From: Streptomyces sp. TRM49041
Lineage (GTDB): Bacteria; Actinomycetota; Actinomycetes; Streptomycetales; Streptomycetaceae
Direction: 5' to 3'
DNA length: 64,000 bases
Assembly (NCBI RefSeq): GCF_008271805.1
Contig: NZ_VSRY01000160.1
Location: 44,433-108,432 of the forward strand
Positions 31,583-39,770 of this stretch are shown piece by piece. A program made the translations under genes and the position numbers. Positions within the stretch are counted from its first letter, which is position 1; every line of letters begins with the position of its first letter. The notes beneath the pieces were generated by a model. It had not been told where the DNA came from and searched no databases. It saw nothing but the letters and a program-made list of their open reading frames with translations.

Positions 31583-32800
31583 TCAGATCCGGACCGGCAT
31601 CTCGAGTACGACGGTGGTCGGGCCCGCGGGCGGGCTGTGGAGACCGAGAGTTCCGTCGACCGCGGTCAGCCGTTCCCTCAGGCCCGACAGGCCACTGCCC
31701 GCACCGATCCTGGCGCCTCCGCTGCCGTCATCCTGGACCTGGATCCGCAGGACCTTTCCGACGACGCGCGCGTCCACCGACGCCTTCGTCGCTCCGCTGT
31801 GCTTGGAGACGTTGGTGAGCAGTTCGGCGACACAGAAGTACGCCACCCGCTCGATCACCGGATCCGGTCGCTGTGACATCTCCACCTGCAGAGCCACCGG
31901 CACTCCGGCCTGCCCGGTCAGATGCGGCAGCGCCTCGGCGAGTCCCCGGTCGAGTACGGCGGGGCTCATCCCGTCGATGAGCCGCCTCAGCTCCGCGATG
32001 GCCGTGTCGGTCTGCGTGCGGGCCCGTGCGACGAGGGCGCCGGTGCGTCCGGTGGACGCTTCGCCGTCCAGGGTGTCGGCGGCCAACGACAGCGTCATGG
32101 CGATCGCGACCAACTGGGCCTGCGTGCCGTCATGCAGGTCCCGCTCTACCTGCCTCAGGTCGCGCGTGCCCTCGGTGAAGGCAACAGCGCGCGCCCGCTC
32201 CAGCGTCCGGACCCGCAGCTGGGAGGCGCTGGGGCCGAGCAGCTTCCGGCCCAGCAGCCGGTGCACCCGCATCATCGTGCGAGCCGTCACCGGGGTGAAG
32301 GCCAGGACGATCAAGGCGCCCAGGACCGCTGTGACCGCCAGCCAGAGCTCCGGGCTTCCGATCACTGTCCACACGATCGACCACACGGCGAAGGCGGGCA
32401 GCGCGATCGTCACCACGAAGGCGAGCAGGTCGAGGGGGAGCCGCAGCATCAGGTAGAGCACGCTGCGCCAGGCGGTCACATCGGACAGATTGCTCCGGAT
32501 CCACCGGAACGCGCCGGGTGCCGCCGCCGGCGGCGCGGGGGGAACGATGTCCTCGCCGAGCAGTGTCCGCATCAGCCAGGCGTGCCCCCGGCCGAGGTGG
32601 CGGGCCCCCGACAGACCGGTCGCGAGTACCGGCAGTCCGATCACGGTCAGCGAGAGCAACCCGCCGACGTAGAGGACCGCGAGGGCGTAGGCCATACCGA
32701 GGAGGGAGAGCGGCACCCCGGTGACGGCGAAGACGATCGACCCCGGACGCACCGTCCGTCGTCCGTCGCGGTCCTCGTCCGCGAGGCGGGGCGCGGTCAC
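31583..32800 (-). CDS. Sensor histidine kinase (NarL-type, HisKA_3)
   Basis: This 405-residue membrane kinase has four hydrophobic segments in two pairs (about residues 20-60 and 115-185), with no large extracellular domain. The HisKA_3 dimerisation helix is RDLRQVERDLHDGTQAQL with phospho-acceptor H223, and the ATPase domain has VAYFCVAELLTNVSKHSGAT (N box) and GSGLSGLRERLTAVDGTLG (G box). It should phosphorylate the response regulator at 35007-35654. The start is GTG at 32798-32800, overlapping the permease stop as GTGA. A longer open frame to 34144 is only a shadow of the permease gene. Small-loop kinases next to FtsX transporters often sense antibiotics through the transporter. Confidence 0.85.
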   Translation of the reverse strand: MTAPRLADEDRDGRRTVRPGSIVFAVTGVPLSLLGMAYALAVLYVGGLLSLTVIGLPVLATGLSGARHLGRGHAWLMRTLLGEDIVPPAPPAAAPGAFRWIRSNLSDVTAWRSVLYLMLRLPLDLLAFVVTIALPAFAVWSIVWTVIGSPELWLAVTAVLGALIVLAFTPVTARTMMRVHRLLGRKLLGPSASQLRVRTLERARAVAFTEGTRDLRQVERDLHDGTQAQLVAIAMTLSLAADTLDGEASTGRTGALVARARTQTDTAIAELRRLIDGMSPAVLDRGLAEALPHLTGQAGVPVALQVEMSQRPDPVIERVAYFCVAELLTNVSKHSGATKASVDARVVGKVLRIQVQDDGSGGARIGAGSGLSGLRERLTAVDGTLGLHSPPAGPTTVVLEMPVRI

Positions 32801-34134
32801 TGCGCGGCCACGGCGGTGACCGCCGGCTCCGAGGTGGCCCGCGCACCGGTGAACAGGATCGTCAGCACGGTCAGCGCCACCGGTCCCAGCACCAGAGGGG
32901 CATATGTGTGGAACGCGATGGTGGGAAGCAACTCGCCCGTCGCAGCGCTCGCGAACGCCATGCTCATGGGCGCGGCGACGAGAATTCCGAGCACCACTCC
33001 GGCCAGGGCGGTCAGTATCGCCTCCGTGCCCAGCATGCGGATCAGCTGCCGCCGGGTCGCGCCGGTCAGGGCGAGCAGCGCATACTCGCGCCGTCGCGCC
33101 GTGGTCAGTGAGGCGAGGGTGTTCACCGTGGCCACAGCTCCGAAGCCGGCCAGCATGGCGAGTTCCACCCCGCGGAGCCAGTTGTCGCTCTCGGCATAGG
33201 CGCCGGGCGGGGCAACCTCCTGAAGGGTGCCGCTGACCGAGGCGAACGTTGTCGAGAGTCCGACCAACAGGGCGATCGGCACCACGGCGGAGGACAGGCG
33301 GTAGGCGTGACCGCGCAGGTTGTCGGCGGCGAGAGCACCACCGGCGTCTCCCCCGTGCCTGCGGCCCATCAGCCGGAACGGCACACCGAGCAGCACGATG
33401 GACAGTCGTGCCAGCAAGGGTCCGAGCAGTCCGGCGGCGACCAGGAAGATCAGCGATCCGAGCAGAGCCAGTTGGGCGGACTTGTCGGCCGGCTGCCCGG
33501 CGGTGAACACCACAAGGGGTACGGAACCGGCGATCACGAGCAGACCGGCGATGCATCGAAGCCAGCCCATCTTCGTCTGCTCGGCCGTCTGCGCGAGCAC
33601 AGTGGACGGCCGGCCGCGGACGATCCGGCGCGCGGCGATCCTCGCCGCGCCGACTCCGACCAGCAGTGTCACCACCGTACCGATCAGCAGAGGCCAGGGC
33701 GACCACACCACCACCGCGTCCGCCGGGACGATGTCCCGGGCGGCAAGCTCTGCCAGGAACCGCTTGGCGCCCCACGTTCCGAGCAGCCAGGCCGGCGGCG
33801 AGACGAAGAGCGTCAGCCAGAGGACCTGGCACCTGACCAGGCGCTTGATCTGTGCCGGCGTCGCCCCGCTGGTCCTCAGCAGAGCCATGTCCCGGGCCTG
33901 GCCCCGCACGGAGAACGAGAGCGTGTTGGTGACCGTGAACAGCGCCATCAGCATCGCGATCTCGCCGAACGCTCCGCCGATCATCCCGAGCCGCGAGCCT
34001 CCGCGGCCGCCGATCGCCGTGGCGATGAGGGATCCGAACATGGTGATCACGGCGACGGCCATCAGGAGCGCCGCAGCCGGCCCCGCGTACAAGGAGGGCT
34101 TGGCACGCAGCAGCCCAAGGGCAAGCCTCAGCAT
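32797..34134 (-). CDS. FtsX-type ABC transporter permease
   Basis: The permease has 445 residues with eight or so hydrophobic segments in two halves, each with the FtsX core (GSLIATAIGGRGGSRLGMIG; LSFSVRGQARDMALLRTSGA; ATVNTLASLTTARRREYALL; LALTGATRRQLIRMLGTEAI). The cytoplasmic coupling stretch RTSGATPAQIKR / LTGATRRQLIR is typical of MacB/BceB-like transporters. It probably pumps or removes a peptide or lipid from the membrane rather than moving small ions. It overlaps the ATPase gene by 7 bases and the kinase gene by 4. Role in self-resistance is inferred from context. Confidence 0.85.
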   Translation of the reverse strand: MLRLALGLLRAKPSLYAGPAAALLMAVAVITMFGSLIATAIGGRGGSRLGMIGGAFGEIAMLMALFTVTNTLSFSVRGQARDMALLRTSGATPAQIKRLVRCQVLWLTLFVSPPAWLLGTWGAKRFLAELAARDIVPADAVVVWSPWPLLIGTVVTLLVGVGAARIAARRIVRGRPSTVLAQTAEQTKMGWLRCIAGLLVIAGSVPLVVFTAGQPADKSAQLALLGSLIFLVAAGLLGPLLARLSIVLLGVPFRLMGRRHGGDAGGALAADNLRGHAYRLSSAVVPIALLVGLSTTFASVSGTLQEVAPPGAYAESDNWLRGVELAMLAGFGAVATVNTLASLTTARRREYALLALTGATRRQLIRMLGTEAILTALAGVVLGILVAAPMSMAFASAATGELLPTIAFHTYAPLVLGPVALTVLTILFTGARATSEPAVTAVAAQ

Positions 34135-34931
34135 GCGAGCTCACTCAGCTTCTCGGAGATCTGCGCGGCGGACGGGCGTACCAGCTCGTCGACCAGGACT
34201 CCGTCGGCGAGGATGACCACTCGGTCCGCGAAACTCGCCGCGACCGGGTCGTGCGTGACCATGACACAAGTGCGGCCTTCGTTCTCGACCCCCTCGCGCA
34301 GGAGCCACAGCACCTCGCGCCCGGTCGCGCGGTCGAGGGCGCCGGTCGGCTCATCGGCGAACAGAACGCGCGGACGGGCGTACAACGCCCGTGCCACGGC
34401 GACGCGTTGCTGCTGGCCACCGGAGAGACGGCCGGGCCGTTCCTTCCTCCGGTCGGCAAGACCCACCCGCTCGAGGCAGTCGGCGACCGCTGACCAGTCC
34501 ACGCGCTCGCCCGCCAGCCGAGAGGTCAGGGCGACGTTCTGCTCGACCGTCATGGCCGGCATCAGGTTGTACGACTGGAAGATGAAGCCTGCCTCTGCGC
34601 GCCGCAGTTGAGCCAGGCGGCGCTCGGGCAGCGCGGTGATGTCGGTCGTGCCCCAGTGGATTGTCCCGGCGGTCGGTCGGTCCATTCCCGCCACGCACTG
34701 CAGCAGAGTCGACTTGCCCGATCCGGACGGGCCCATCACCGCGGTGAAGGTGCCCGGAGCGAAGCCGATGTCCACTCCACGCAGAGCGTGAACCGCGGCA
34801 CGGCCACGGCCGTACGAGCGGTGCAGGTTCTCCGCGTGAATTCCCGGACCGCTTTCCACGAGAGGTCGGGCTTGGGCCTCAGTGCTCAGTGACATGCCTT
34901 CATTCTCGGCAACACGGCTGCTCAGGGCCAT
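34128..34931 (-). CDS. ABC transporter ATP-binding protein (LolD/MacB-like)
   Basis: This 267-residue ATPase has all motifs: Walker A VMGPSGSGKSTLLQC, Q-loop GFIFQSYNLMPAMTV, signature RLSGGQQQRVAVARAL, Walker B VLFADEPTGALD and the switch His in VMVTHD. It powers the FtsX permease encoded immediately after it. The ATG at 34929-34931 is chosen because GGGAGG lies 8 bases upstream; a second ATG at 34895 has a weaker site. The response regulator gene is 75 bases upstream on the same strand, so the order is regulator, ATPase, permease, kinase. Confidence 0.9.
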   Translation of the reverse strand: MALSSRVAENEGMSLSTEAQARPLVESGPGIHAENLHRSYGRGRAAVHALRGVDIGFAPGTFTAVMGPSGSGKSTLLQCVAGMDRPTAGTIHWGTTDITALPERRLAQLRRAEAGFIFQSYNLMPAMTVEQNVALTSRLAGERVDWSAVADCLERVGLADRRKERPGRLSGGQQQRVAVARALYARPRVLFADEPTGALDRATGREVLWLLREGVENEGRTCVMVTHDPVAASFADRVVILADGVLVDELVRPSAAQISEKLSELAC

Positions 34932-35006
34932 CGTGCTACCTCCCGTTCACGAGGTTCGGATATCCGCCCCCTCGCCGGCGTCCATGGCCACGCCCCTGGC
35001 CCGAGG

Positions 35007-35654
35007 TCAGGGCTTGGACTCCTGCAAGTACGCCACGACCGCCTTGACACGGCGGTTGTCCGCAGCGGTCGGAGGAAGATCGAACTTCGTGAAGATGGAT
35101 GCTGCGTGCTTCTCCACCGCCCGCTCGGAGATGACGAGCAGTTCGGCGATGGAACGGTTCGAGTGGCCCTGGGCCATCAGGTCCAGGACCACTCGTTCGC
35201 GCTCGGTCAGCCGGTCGAGGGGGCGGCTGCCGGTGTTGAACATACGGCTGACGATCTCCGGGTCGAGAGCCACACCGCCGGCCGCGACCCTGTGCAACGC
35301 CTCGATGAAGTCGGCGGTGGCCGAGACGCGCTCCTTGAGCAGGTACCCGATGCCCGACGCCTCGCCGGCGAGCAGCCGGGCCGCCCAGGCCGGTTCGGCG
35401 TGCTGGGAGAAGACGAGGACGCCCACCCCGGGGTGGGCGGCGCGGAGTTGGATCGCCGCGCGGATGCCCTCGTCGGTGTGGGTGGGCGGCATGCGGATGT
35501 CGACCACGGCGACATCCGGGGCATGCGTGGCCACCGCGGCCAGCAGTCCGTCCCCGTCGCCCACGGTCGCGATGACGTCACAGCCTCGGGCGGTCAGTAG
35601 TTCCACCATGCCCTCACGGAGAATGACCGAGTCCTCGGCGATGACTACCCGCAC
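35007..35654 (-). CDS. NarL/LuxR-family response regulator
   Basis: This regulator has 215 residues. The receiver domain (1 to about 120) starts with RVVIAEDSVILREGMVELL and has phospho-acceptor D52 in VAVVDIRMPP and the Lys in GYLLKERVSA. The LuxR-type helix-turn-helix (about 148-205) is LTERERVVLDLMAQGHSNRS followed by VISERAVEKHAASIFTKF. Its partner is the kinase at 31583-32800. It probably regulates the ABC genes behind it and perhaps the cluster. The start is GTG at 35652-35654. It follows the AsnO-like oxygenase gene by 47 bases. Confidence 0.9.
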   Translation of the reverse strand: MRVVIAEDSVILREGMVELLTARGCDVIATVGDGDGLLAAVATHAPDVAVVDIRMPPTHTDEGIRAAIQLRAAHPGVGVLVFSQHAEPAWAARLLAGEASGIGYLLKERVSATADFIEALHRVAAGGVALDPEIVSRMFNTGSRPLDRLTERERVVLDLMAQGHSNRSIAELLVISERAVEKHAASIFTKFDLPPTAADNRRVKAVVAYLQESKP

Positions 35655-35701
35655 TGCGCGCTCCCTCGTTACCGGTCAACCCGGCGCGGTCGACCTCGAT
35701 T

Positions 35702-36700
35702 TCATTCAACCAGCACGTAAACGTCGCCCGGACGCTGCCCCCGCGAGCGTCGCAGAGAGGTCAGCGCGAAGGTGCGCTGCAGCCAACGGTCCCGGCCGTC
35801 GTAGCGAGGGGTGAACGCGGTACGGCCGTGCGCGGTGACGTGGTTGTCGACGATGACCAGGTCGCCGGGAAGCAGTTCCGACGTCGTCGACACCTGCTCG
35901 AAGAGTGCGCCCAGTTCGGCGAGGGCGGTGGCCCCCTCCTCCGTGGTGGCCCGGGTGGCGGCGAAGTCGACGCGCAGATCCGGGTCGGTCCAGGATCCAC
36001 CCAGCACCGGGTGGTGGAGCGCGCCCTTACTGCCGGCTCCGAAGGACGGTGGAGCCTCGGTGGTGAATTCGGGCAGGCTCAGCGTCTTCCGTGCCGCCGG
36101 GCTGAGCAGGTCCAGAACCTCGCGCACGCAGGCGGTACGCGTGCCCGCGACACCCTCGTGGTCGGCGCGCAGACACAGCAGCATGACGTGGTCCGGGCGG
36201 TGTTCGTGGAACGCGTTCTCGGTGTGGAAGGAGAGGAGGACCGATCCGGCGTTTCCCTGGAACTCCTCACGGCCCGGGACGGGCACGACGTCCTGCACCA
36301 GGGCTCCGGATTTCTCCTGGAGATACGCGGCGGGGTCGCCAAGTCCGCAGGCCACCATGAGGAGGATCGCGGCGGCGACGGACGCCTCCCGCTGGACCGA
36401 GTCGGCGGTCGACGGGGTGGGCCGCGATTCGTCGCCCACCGGAAGCCCCCGGATCAGCAGGCGGCCGCAGGGGCCGGAGTGCCGGCGGAACCGGCGGATC
36501 TCCTGGCGAAGCGGGGCTGGGAGGTTGTCCCAGGCGTCACGGGCGGCTGCCACGAACTCGGGGGAGTCGACCCGGCCGTCCGCGGCGTGGAGTATCTCCC
36601 GTGCGACCGCCTCCACGGTGGCGGCGTCGCCGCCGAGTGTGAGGGCGGCGTCGTCGCGGACACCGCTGTCGCGGATACCGTTTTCCATCAGCTCCGTCAT
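35702..36700 (-). CDS. AsnO/VioC-like Fe(II)/2-oxoglutarate amino acid beta-hydroxylase
   Basis: This 332-residue enzyme is of the clavaminate synthase-like group that hydroxylates free amino acids at C3 (AsnO on Asn, VioC on Arg). The iron ligands are H159 and E161 in LSFHTENAFHEHRPDHVML and H291 in DNHVTAHGRTAF; the Arg binding 2-oxoglutarate is in PRYDGRDRWLQR. HTE rather than HTD is usual for this subgroup. Because an A domain in the large NRPS reads as Asn, L-Asn is the favoured substrate, giving 3-hydroxyasparagine; Arg or another residue is not excluded. Start ATG overlaps the SbnA stop (TGATG). Confidence 0.8.
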   Translation of the reverse strand: MTELMENGIRDSGVRDDAALTLGGDAATVEAVAREILHAADGRVDSPEFVAAARDAWDNLPAPLRQEIRRFRRHSGPCGRLLIRGLPVGDESRPTPSTADSVQREASVAAAILLMVACGLGDPAAYLQEKSGALVQDVVPVPGREEFQGNAGSVLLSFHTENAFHEHRPDHVMLLCLRADHEGVAGTRTACVREVLDLLSPAARKTLSLPEFTTEAPPSFGAGSKGALHHPVLGGSWTDPDLRVDFAATRATTEEGATALAELGALFEQVSTTSELLPGDLVIVDNHVTAHGRTAFTPRYDGRDRWLQRTFALTSLRRSRGQRPGDVYVLVE

Positions 36701-37710
36701 CAGGCAACACCTGTTGTGGACATCATCGAAAGTTCCTCGAGCTCCTCGAATTCACCTGCGAGCGCCGCGCTGCCGTAGATCTCCTCGACCCAGCCCCGGT
36801 GATAGACCGAGTCCAGGTATCTCTCGCCCATATCCGGTGCGACGGCCACGGCGGTGACGTCCGCGCCCGGTGCGTACTCGTCGAGCCAGCGCAGGGCGCC
36901 GCTGATCACCGTCCCCGTGGATCCGCCGAAGAGGAAGCCGCGTCTGGCCAGCCGGCGGCAGGCCCGTATGGTGTCCACCTCGTCCACGTGGACCACGTCG
37001 TCCACGTAGGACCGGTCGAGGAGCGGCGGGCGGACACCCGTGCCGAGGCCGGGGATCTGCCGCGGCAGGGATGGCCCGCCGAAGGTCACCGAGCCGACCG
37101 CGTCGACCGCGACGACCTTGACCTCGGGACGGTTCTCCTTGAAGTAGCGGGCGCACCCCATGAGGGTGCCGGTGGTGCCCGCACCGATGAAGGCCACCTG
37201 CAGGTCGGGGAAGCGCTCGGCGATCGCCGGCGCCGTCCCCCAGTAGTGGGCGAGCGCGTTGTTCGGATTCGCGTACTGGTTGAGCCAGACATGGCGGTCG
37301 TCCGATTCACACAGCTCCTTCACCAGGTGCAGCCTCGCGCCGAGGAAGCCGCCGTCAGCCGCGGGTTCCGTAATGGTGTGGACCGTGCCGCCCATGGCCT
37401 CGATGAGCTGCTTCGTGGCCAGATTGCATCTGCTGTCCGTGACGCAGACGAAGCCGTAGCCCTTGCTGGCAGCGAGAATGCTCAGCGCGACGCCGAGGTT
37501 GCCCGACGACGACTCCACCAGAACCGAGCCGGGTCGCAGCACCCCGCTGGCCTCCGCCGCCTCGACCATGGCCCGGGCGGCCTTGAGTTTGATCGAACCC
37601 GCGAAGTTGAACCCTTCGCACTTCAGGTAGAGCCTGCGTCCGAAGGTCCGATGGAGGTCGACGAACAGGTCGTTCTCGTGGTACTGCTCCGGCTCTGAAA
37701 TTATTGGCAC
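36700..37710 (-). CDS. sbnA: SbnA-like N-(2-amino-2-carboxyethyl)-L-glutamate synthase (Dap pathway)
   Basis: This 336-residue PLP enzyme belongs to the cysteine synthase fold. The Schiff-base lysine is K41 in GFNFAGSIKLKAA, where the usual Ser/Thr-x-Lys precedes the helix; SSSGNLGVALSILAASKGY is the substrate loop and GAGTTGTLMG binds phosphate. The family condenses O-phosphoserine and glutamate to N-(1-amino-1-carboxy-2-ethyl)-glutamate, the first step to L-2,3-diaminopropionate. SbnB (next gene upstream, 28 bases away) completes it, which makes the assignment firm. The product is probably a building block of the peptide. Confidence 0.9.
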   Translation of the reverse strand: MPIISEPEQYHENDLFVDLHRTFGRRLYLKCEGFNFAGSIKLKAARAMVEAAEASGVLRPGSVLVESSSGNLGVALSILAASKGYGFVCVTDSRCNLATKQLIEAMGGTVHTITEPAADGGFLGARLHLVKELCESDDRHVWLNQYANPNNALAHYWGTAPAIAERFPDLQVAFIGAGTTGTLMGCARYFKENRPEVKVVAVDAVGSVTFGGPSLPRQIPGLGTGVRPPLLDRSYVDDVVHVDEVDTIRACRRLARRGFLFGGSTGTVISGALRWLDEYAPGADVTAVAVAPDMGERYLDSVYHRGWVEEIYGSAALAGEFEELEELSMMSTTGVA

Positions 37711-37738
37711 AGCTCTCTCCCGTTCCGGGCAGTCGCCC

Positions 37739-38770
37739 CTAGCCGCCGTACCGGCTCATCTCGTGGAAAAAGTCCTCGACGACGTGAAGGTCACCGCTTC
37801 GCGACACCTGGTCGTAGACGTGGGCGCTGACTGCCAGGTCGAGCACACCCAGACCGAACGGCGAGAACACCACCGTGCGATCCGTCGGCACCGTGGTGCG
37901 GCCCGTCATGACGTCGTAGAGCGTCCCGTCGAGGAAGTCCCGGTTGCCGGACAGCTGTTCTGCCAGGTGCGGCGACGTGTCGGCCTTCAGGCAGTGCTCG
38001 ACGTCGTCGACGTAGTTGACCGAATCGAGGATGATCTCCGGTGCCAGATCACGCAGCGAGACATGGAGCACGAGCGGGTGATGGGCGAACAGCCGCGGGT
38101 CGGTGATGTGCGGAGCACCCGCCACCGTGGCGAAGACGACCAGGTCGCTGGCGCGGATCAGATCGTCCACGGAGTTGTACACACTCACCTGGCCGTTCTC
38201 ACCCGAGCGGTCCAGGTAGTCGGCGAATTTGGCAGCGTGATCGTCTGACAGGTCGTGCACACCGACCTCGTCGAAGCTCCACCCCGTGCCCGCCAGGTAG
38301 GTGTGCAGATAGCGGGCGATCAGACCGGTGCCGACGAAGCCCACCCGGGTGGGGCGGGCCCGTCCGCGGGTGAGTCGATCGGCGGCCAGCGCGGCTGACG
38401 CGGCCGTCCTGCTCGCGCTGATGATCGAGCTCTCCAGGCAGGCGTACGGATAGCCGGTGCGCGGGTCGTTGAGGATCAGGACCGCGGAAGCGCGGGGCAG
38501 CCCTGAACTCACGTTCTCCGGGAAACTGGAGATCCACTTGAGTCCGTCCACGGCGGCGTCGCCGCCGAGCGACGCCGGGAGAGCGATGATCCGGGCCGTG
38601 GGCCGGTCGGGGAATCGGAGGAAGTACGACGGCGGGTTGACCGTCTTCCCCGTGCCGTGCGCGAGGTAGGCCGCTTCGACTATCTCTGTGACCAGCTTCT
38701 CCTGCCCGCTCAGCGCACGTTGCACCTGGCGACCGGAGATCACTGCGAAATCTGGGCTGTGCTGGGTCAT
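37739..38770 (-). CDS. sbnB: SbnB-like NAD-dependent dehydrogenase (Dap pathway)
   Basis: This 343-residue protein is of the ornithine cyclodeaminase/mu-crystallin fold. Its Rossmann motif is VGFVGTGLIARYLHTYLAG, preceded by PRASAVLILNDPRTGYPYA and ESSIISASRTAASAALAA. The N-terminal block DFAVISGRQVQRALSGQEK and the C-terminal VFSPFGLGVLDLAVSAHVYD are characteristic of SbnB. It oxidatively cleaves the SbnA product to L-2,3-diaminopropionate plus 2-oxoglutarate. It lies 16 bases after the SyrP-like gene and 28 bases before SbnA, forming a substrate-supply unit. Confidence 0.9.
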   Translation of the reverse strand: MTQHSPDFAVISGRQVQRALSGQEKLVTEIVEAAYLAHGTGKTVNPPSYFLRFPDRPTARIIALPASLGGDAAVDGLKWISSFPENVSSGLPRASAVLILNDPRTGYPYACLESSIISASRTAASAALAADRLTRGRARPTRVGFVGTGLIARYLHTYLAGTGWSFDEVGVHDLSDDHAAKFADYLDRSGENGQVSVYNSVDDLIRASDLVVFATVAGAPHITDPRLFAHHPLVLHVSLRDLAPEIILDSVNYVDDVEHCLKADTSPHLAEQLSGNRDFLDGTLYDVMTGRTTVPTDRTVVFSPFGLGVLDLAVSAHVYDQVSRSGDLHVVEDFFHEMSRYGG

Positions 38771-38786
38771 GTGGATTCTCGAACCT

Positions 38787-39770
38787 CTATACGGAACGGG
38801 TGGTGGGATTCGCCATCGCGACGAGCACCTCGCGGGCTCCGTCGTAGGGCAGCCGGCTGTGCGCCGTGCGGAGGTTGTCGACGAGCATCACGTCTCCCGC
38901 GCGCCACGGCTCGGCGACGGTGACGGAGTCGTACACCTTGTTGATCAGCGCGACGACGTCCTCGGTGACCTCGCCGCCGTCGCCGTAACTCGTGTTGAAG
39001 GGCAGGCCCTCCGGGCCGTAGACGTCGACCAGGTACTCACGCACCTCGGGCGCCATCGTCCACTGGTTGAGGAAGGCGATCTGGTTGAACCAGAGCCTCT
39101 GGCCGTCGGCGGGATGGTGCAGCACCGCCGGCCGGCGCTGGCTGGTGCGCAGTTCGTCGCCGCGCCACTCGAAGGAGATGTCGTTGGCCGCGCAGTACCT
39201 CTCGACCTCGGAGCGATCGGTGGTGCCGAACGCCTCCGCCCACGGAACACCGATGTCCTCGTTGTAGCTGCGGGTGAGCAGCCATCCCTCCCGTTCGAAG
39301 CGCTCGACGAGGTCGGAGGGCAGTTCCTGCAGGACACGACCGGCGTCGGCCAGGGCGGTGGCCCCGCCGGTGGTGGGTGCGCTGAGGCAGGCGAAGGCCA
39401 TGGTCGCCGGAAACTCGACCGCGTAGCTCAGCTCGTGGTGCATGCACATCGGTTGGTTCGGCGGCCACTTGGACGACGAGTAGATGCGGTCGTCATACGT
39501 CCAGCGGGGCGCGAACGCCTCGCGTTCGGACATCAGGTCGTCTCCCAGGACCTTGAGCACCGCGGCCGCGCCGGCGGCGTCCGCCAGTCCCAGACCACGT
39601 ACCAGTATGGCGCCCTCTGAGGCGACGATTCGGTACAGCGCTTCGCGGTGCTGGGCGGCCCAGGCCGCCGGGTCCGGCGCGTCGGCAACGGTGATGACGG
39701 CCGGGCGGCCCTCGTCACGGCGCCCTTCGAGTCCGGCGTAGAGGTCCGTATCGATCGGCGGCACTTTCAC
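38787..39770 (-). CDS. SyrP-like TauD/TfdA-family Fe(II)/2-oxoglutarate hydroxylase
   Basis: The 327-residue oxygenase resembles SyrP, which hydroxylates an amino acid while it is bound to a carrier protein. The iron site is H111 and E113 in QPMCMHHELSYAVEFPATMA with distal H304 in NLRTAHSRLPYDGAREVLVA, whose downstream Arg binds 2-oxoglutarate. GAILVRGLGL and LWFNQIAFLN are also typical. It overlaps the end of the upstream A-T-TE gene by 4 bases (39767-39770), so the amino acid on that T domain is the most likely substrate. If that residue is Dap, C3 already carries nitrogen, so the reaction needs testing. Confidence 0.8.
   Translation of the reverse strand: MKVPPIDTDLYAGLEGRRDEGRPAVITVADAPDPAAWAAQHREALYRIVASEGAILVRGLGLADAAGAAAVLKVLGDDLMSEREAFAPRWTYDDRIYSSSKWPPNQPMCMHHELSYAVEFPATMAFACLSAPTTGGATALADAGRVLQELPSDLVERFEREGWLLTRSYNEDIGVPWAEAFGTTDRSEVERYCAANDISFEWRGDELRTSQRRPAVLHHPADGQRLWFNQIAFLNQWTMAPEVREYLVDVYGPEGLPFNTSYGDGGEVTEDVVALINKVYDSVTVAEPWRAGDVMLVDNLRTAHSRLPYDGAREVLVAMANPTTRSV

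Noticed and set aside
31583..34144. 853-residue fusion of the histidine kinase with a long N-terminal extension
   Set aside because: The extension is the permease gene read in another frame; the GTG at 32,798-32,800 overlaps the permease stop as GTGA and starts the true kinase.
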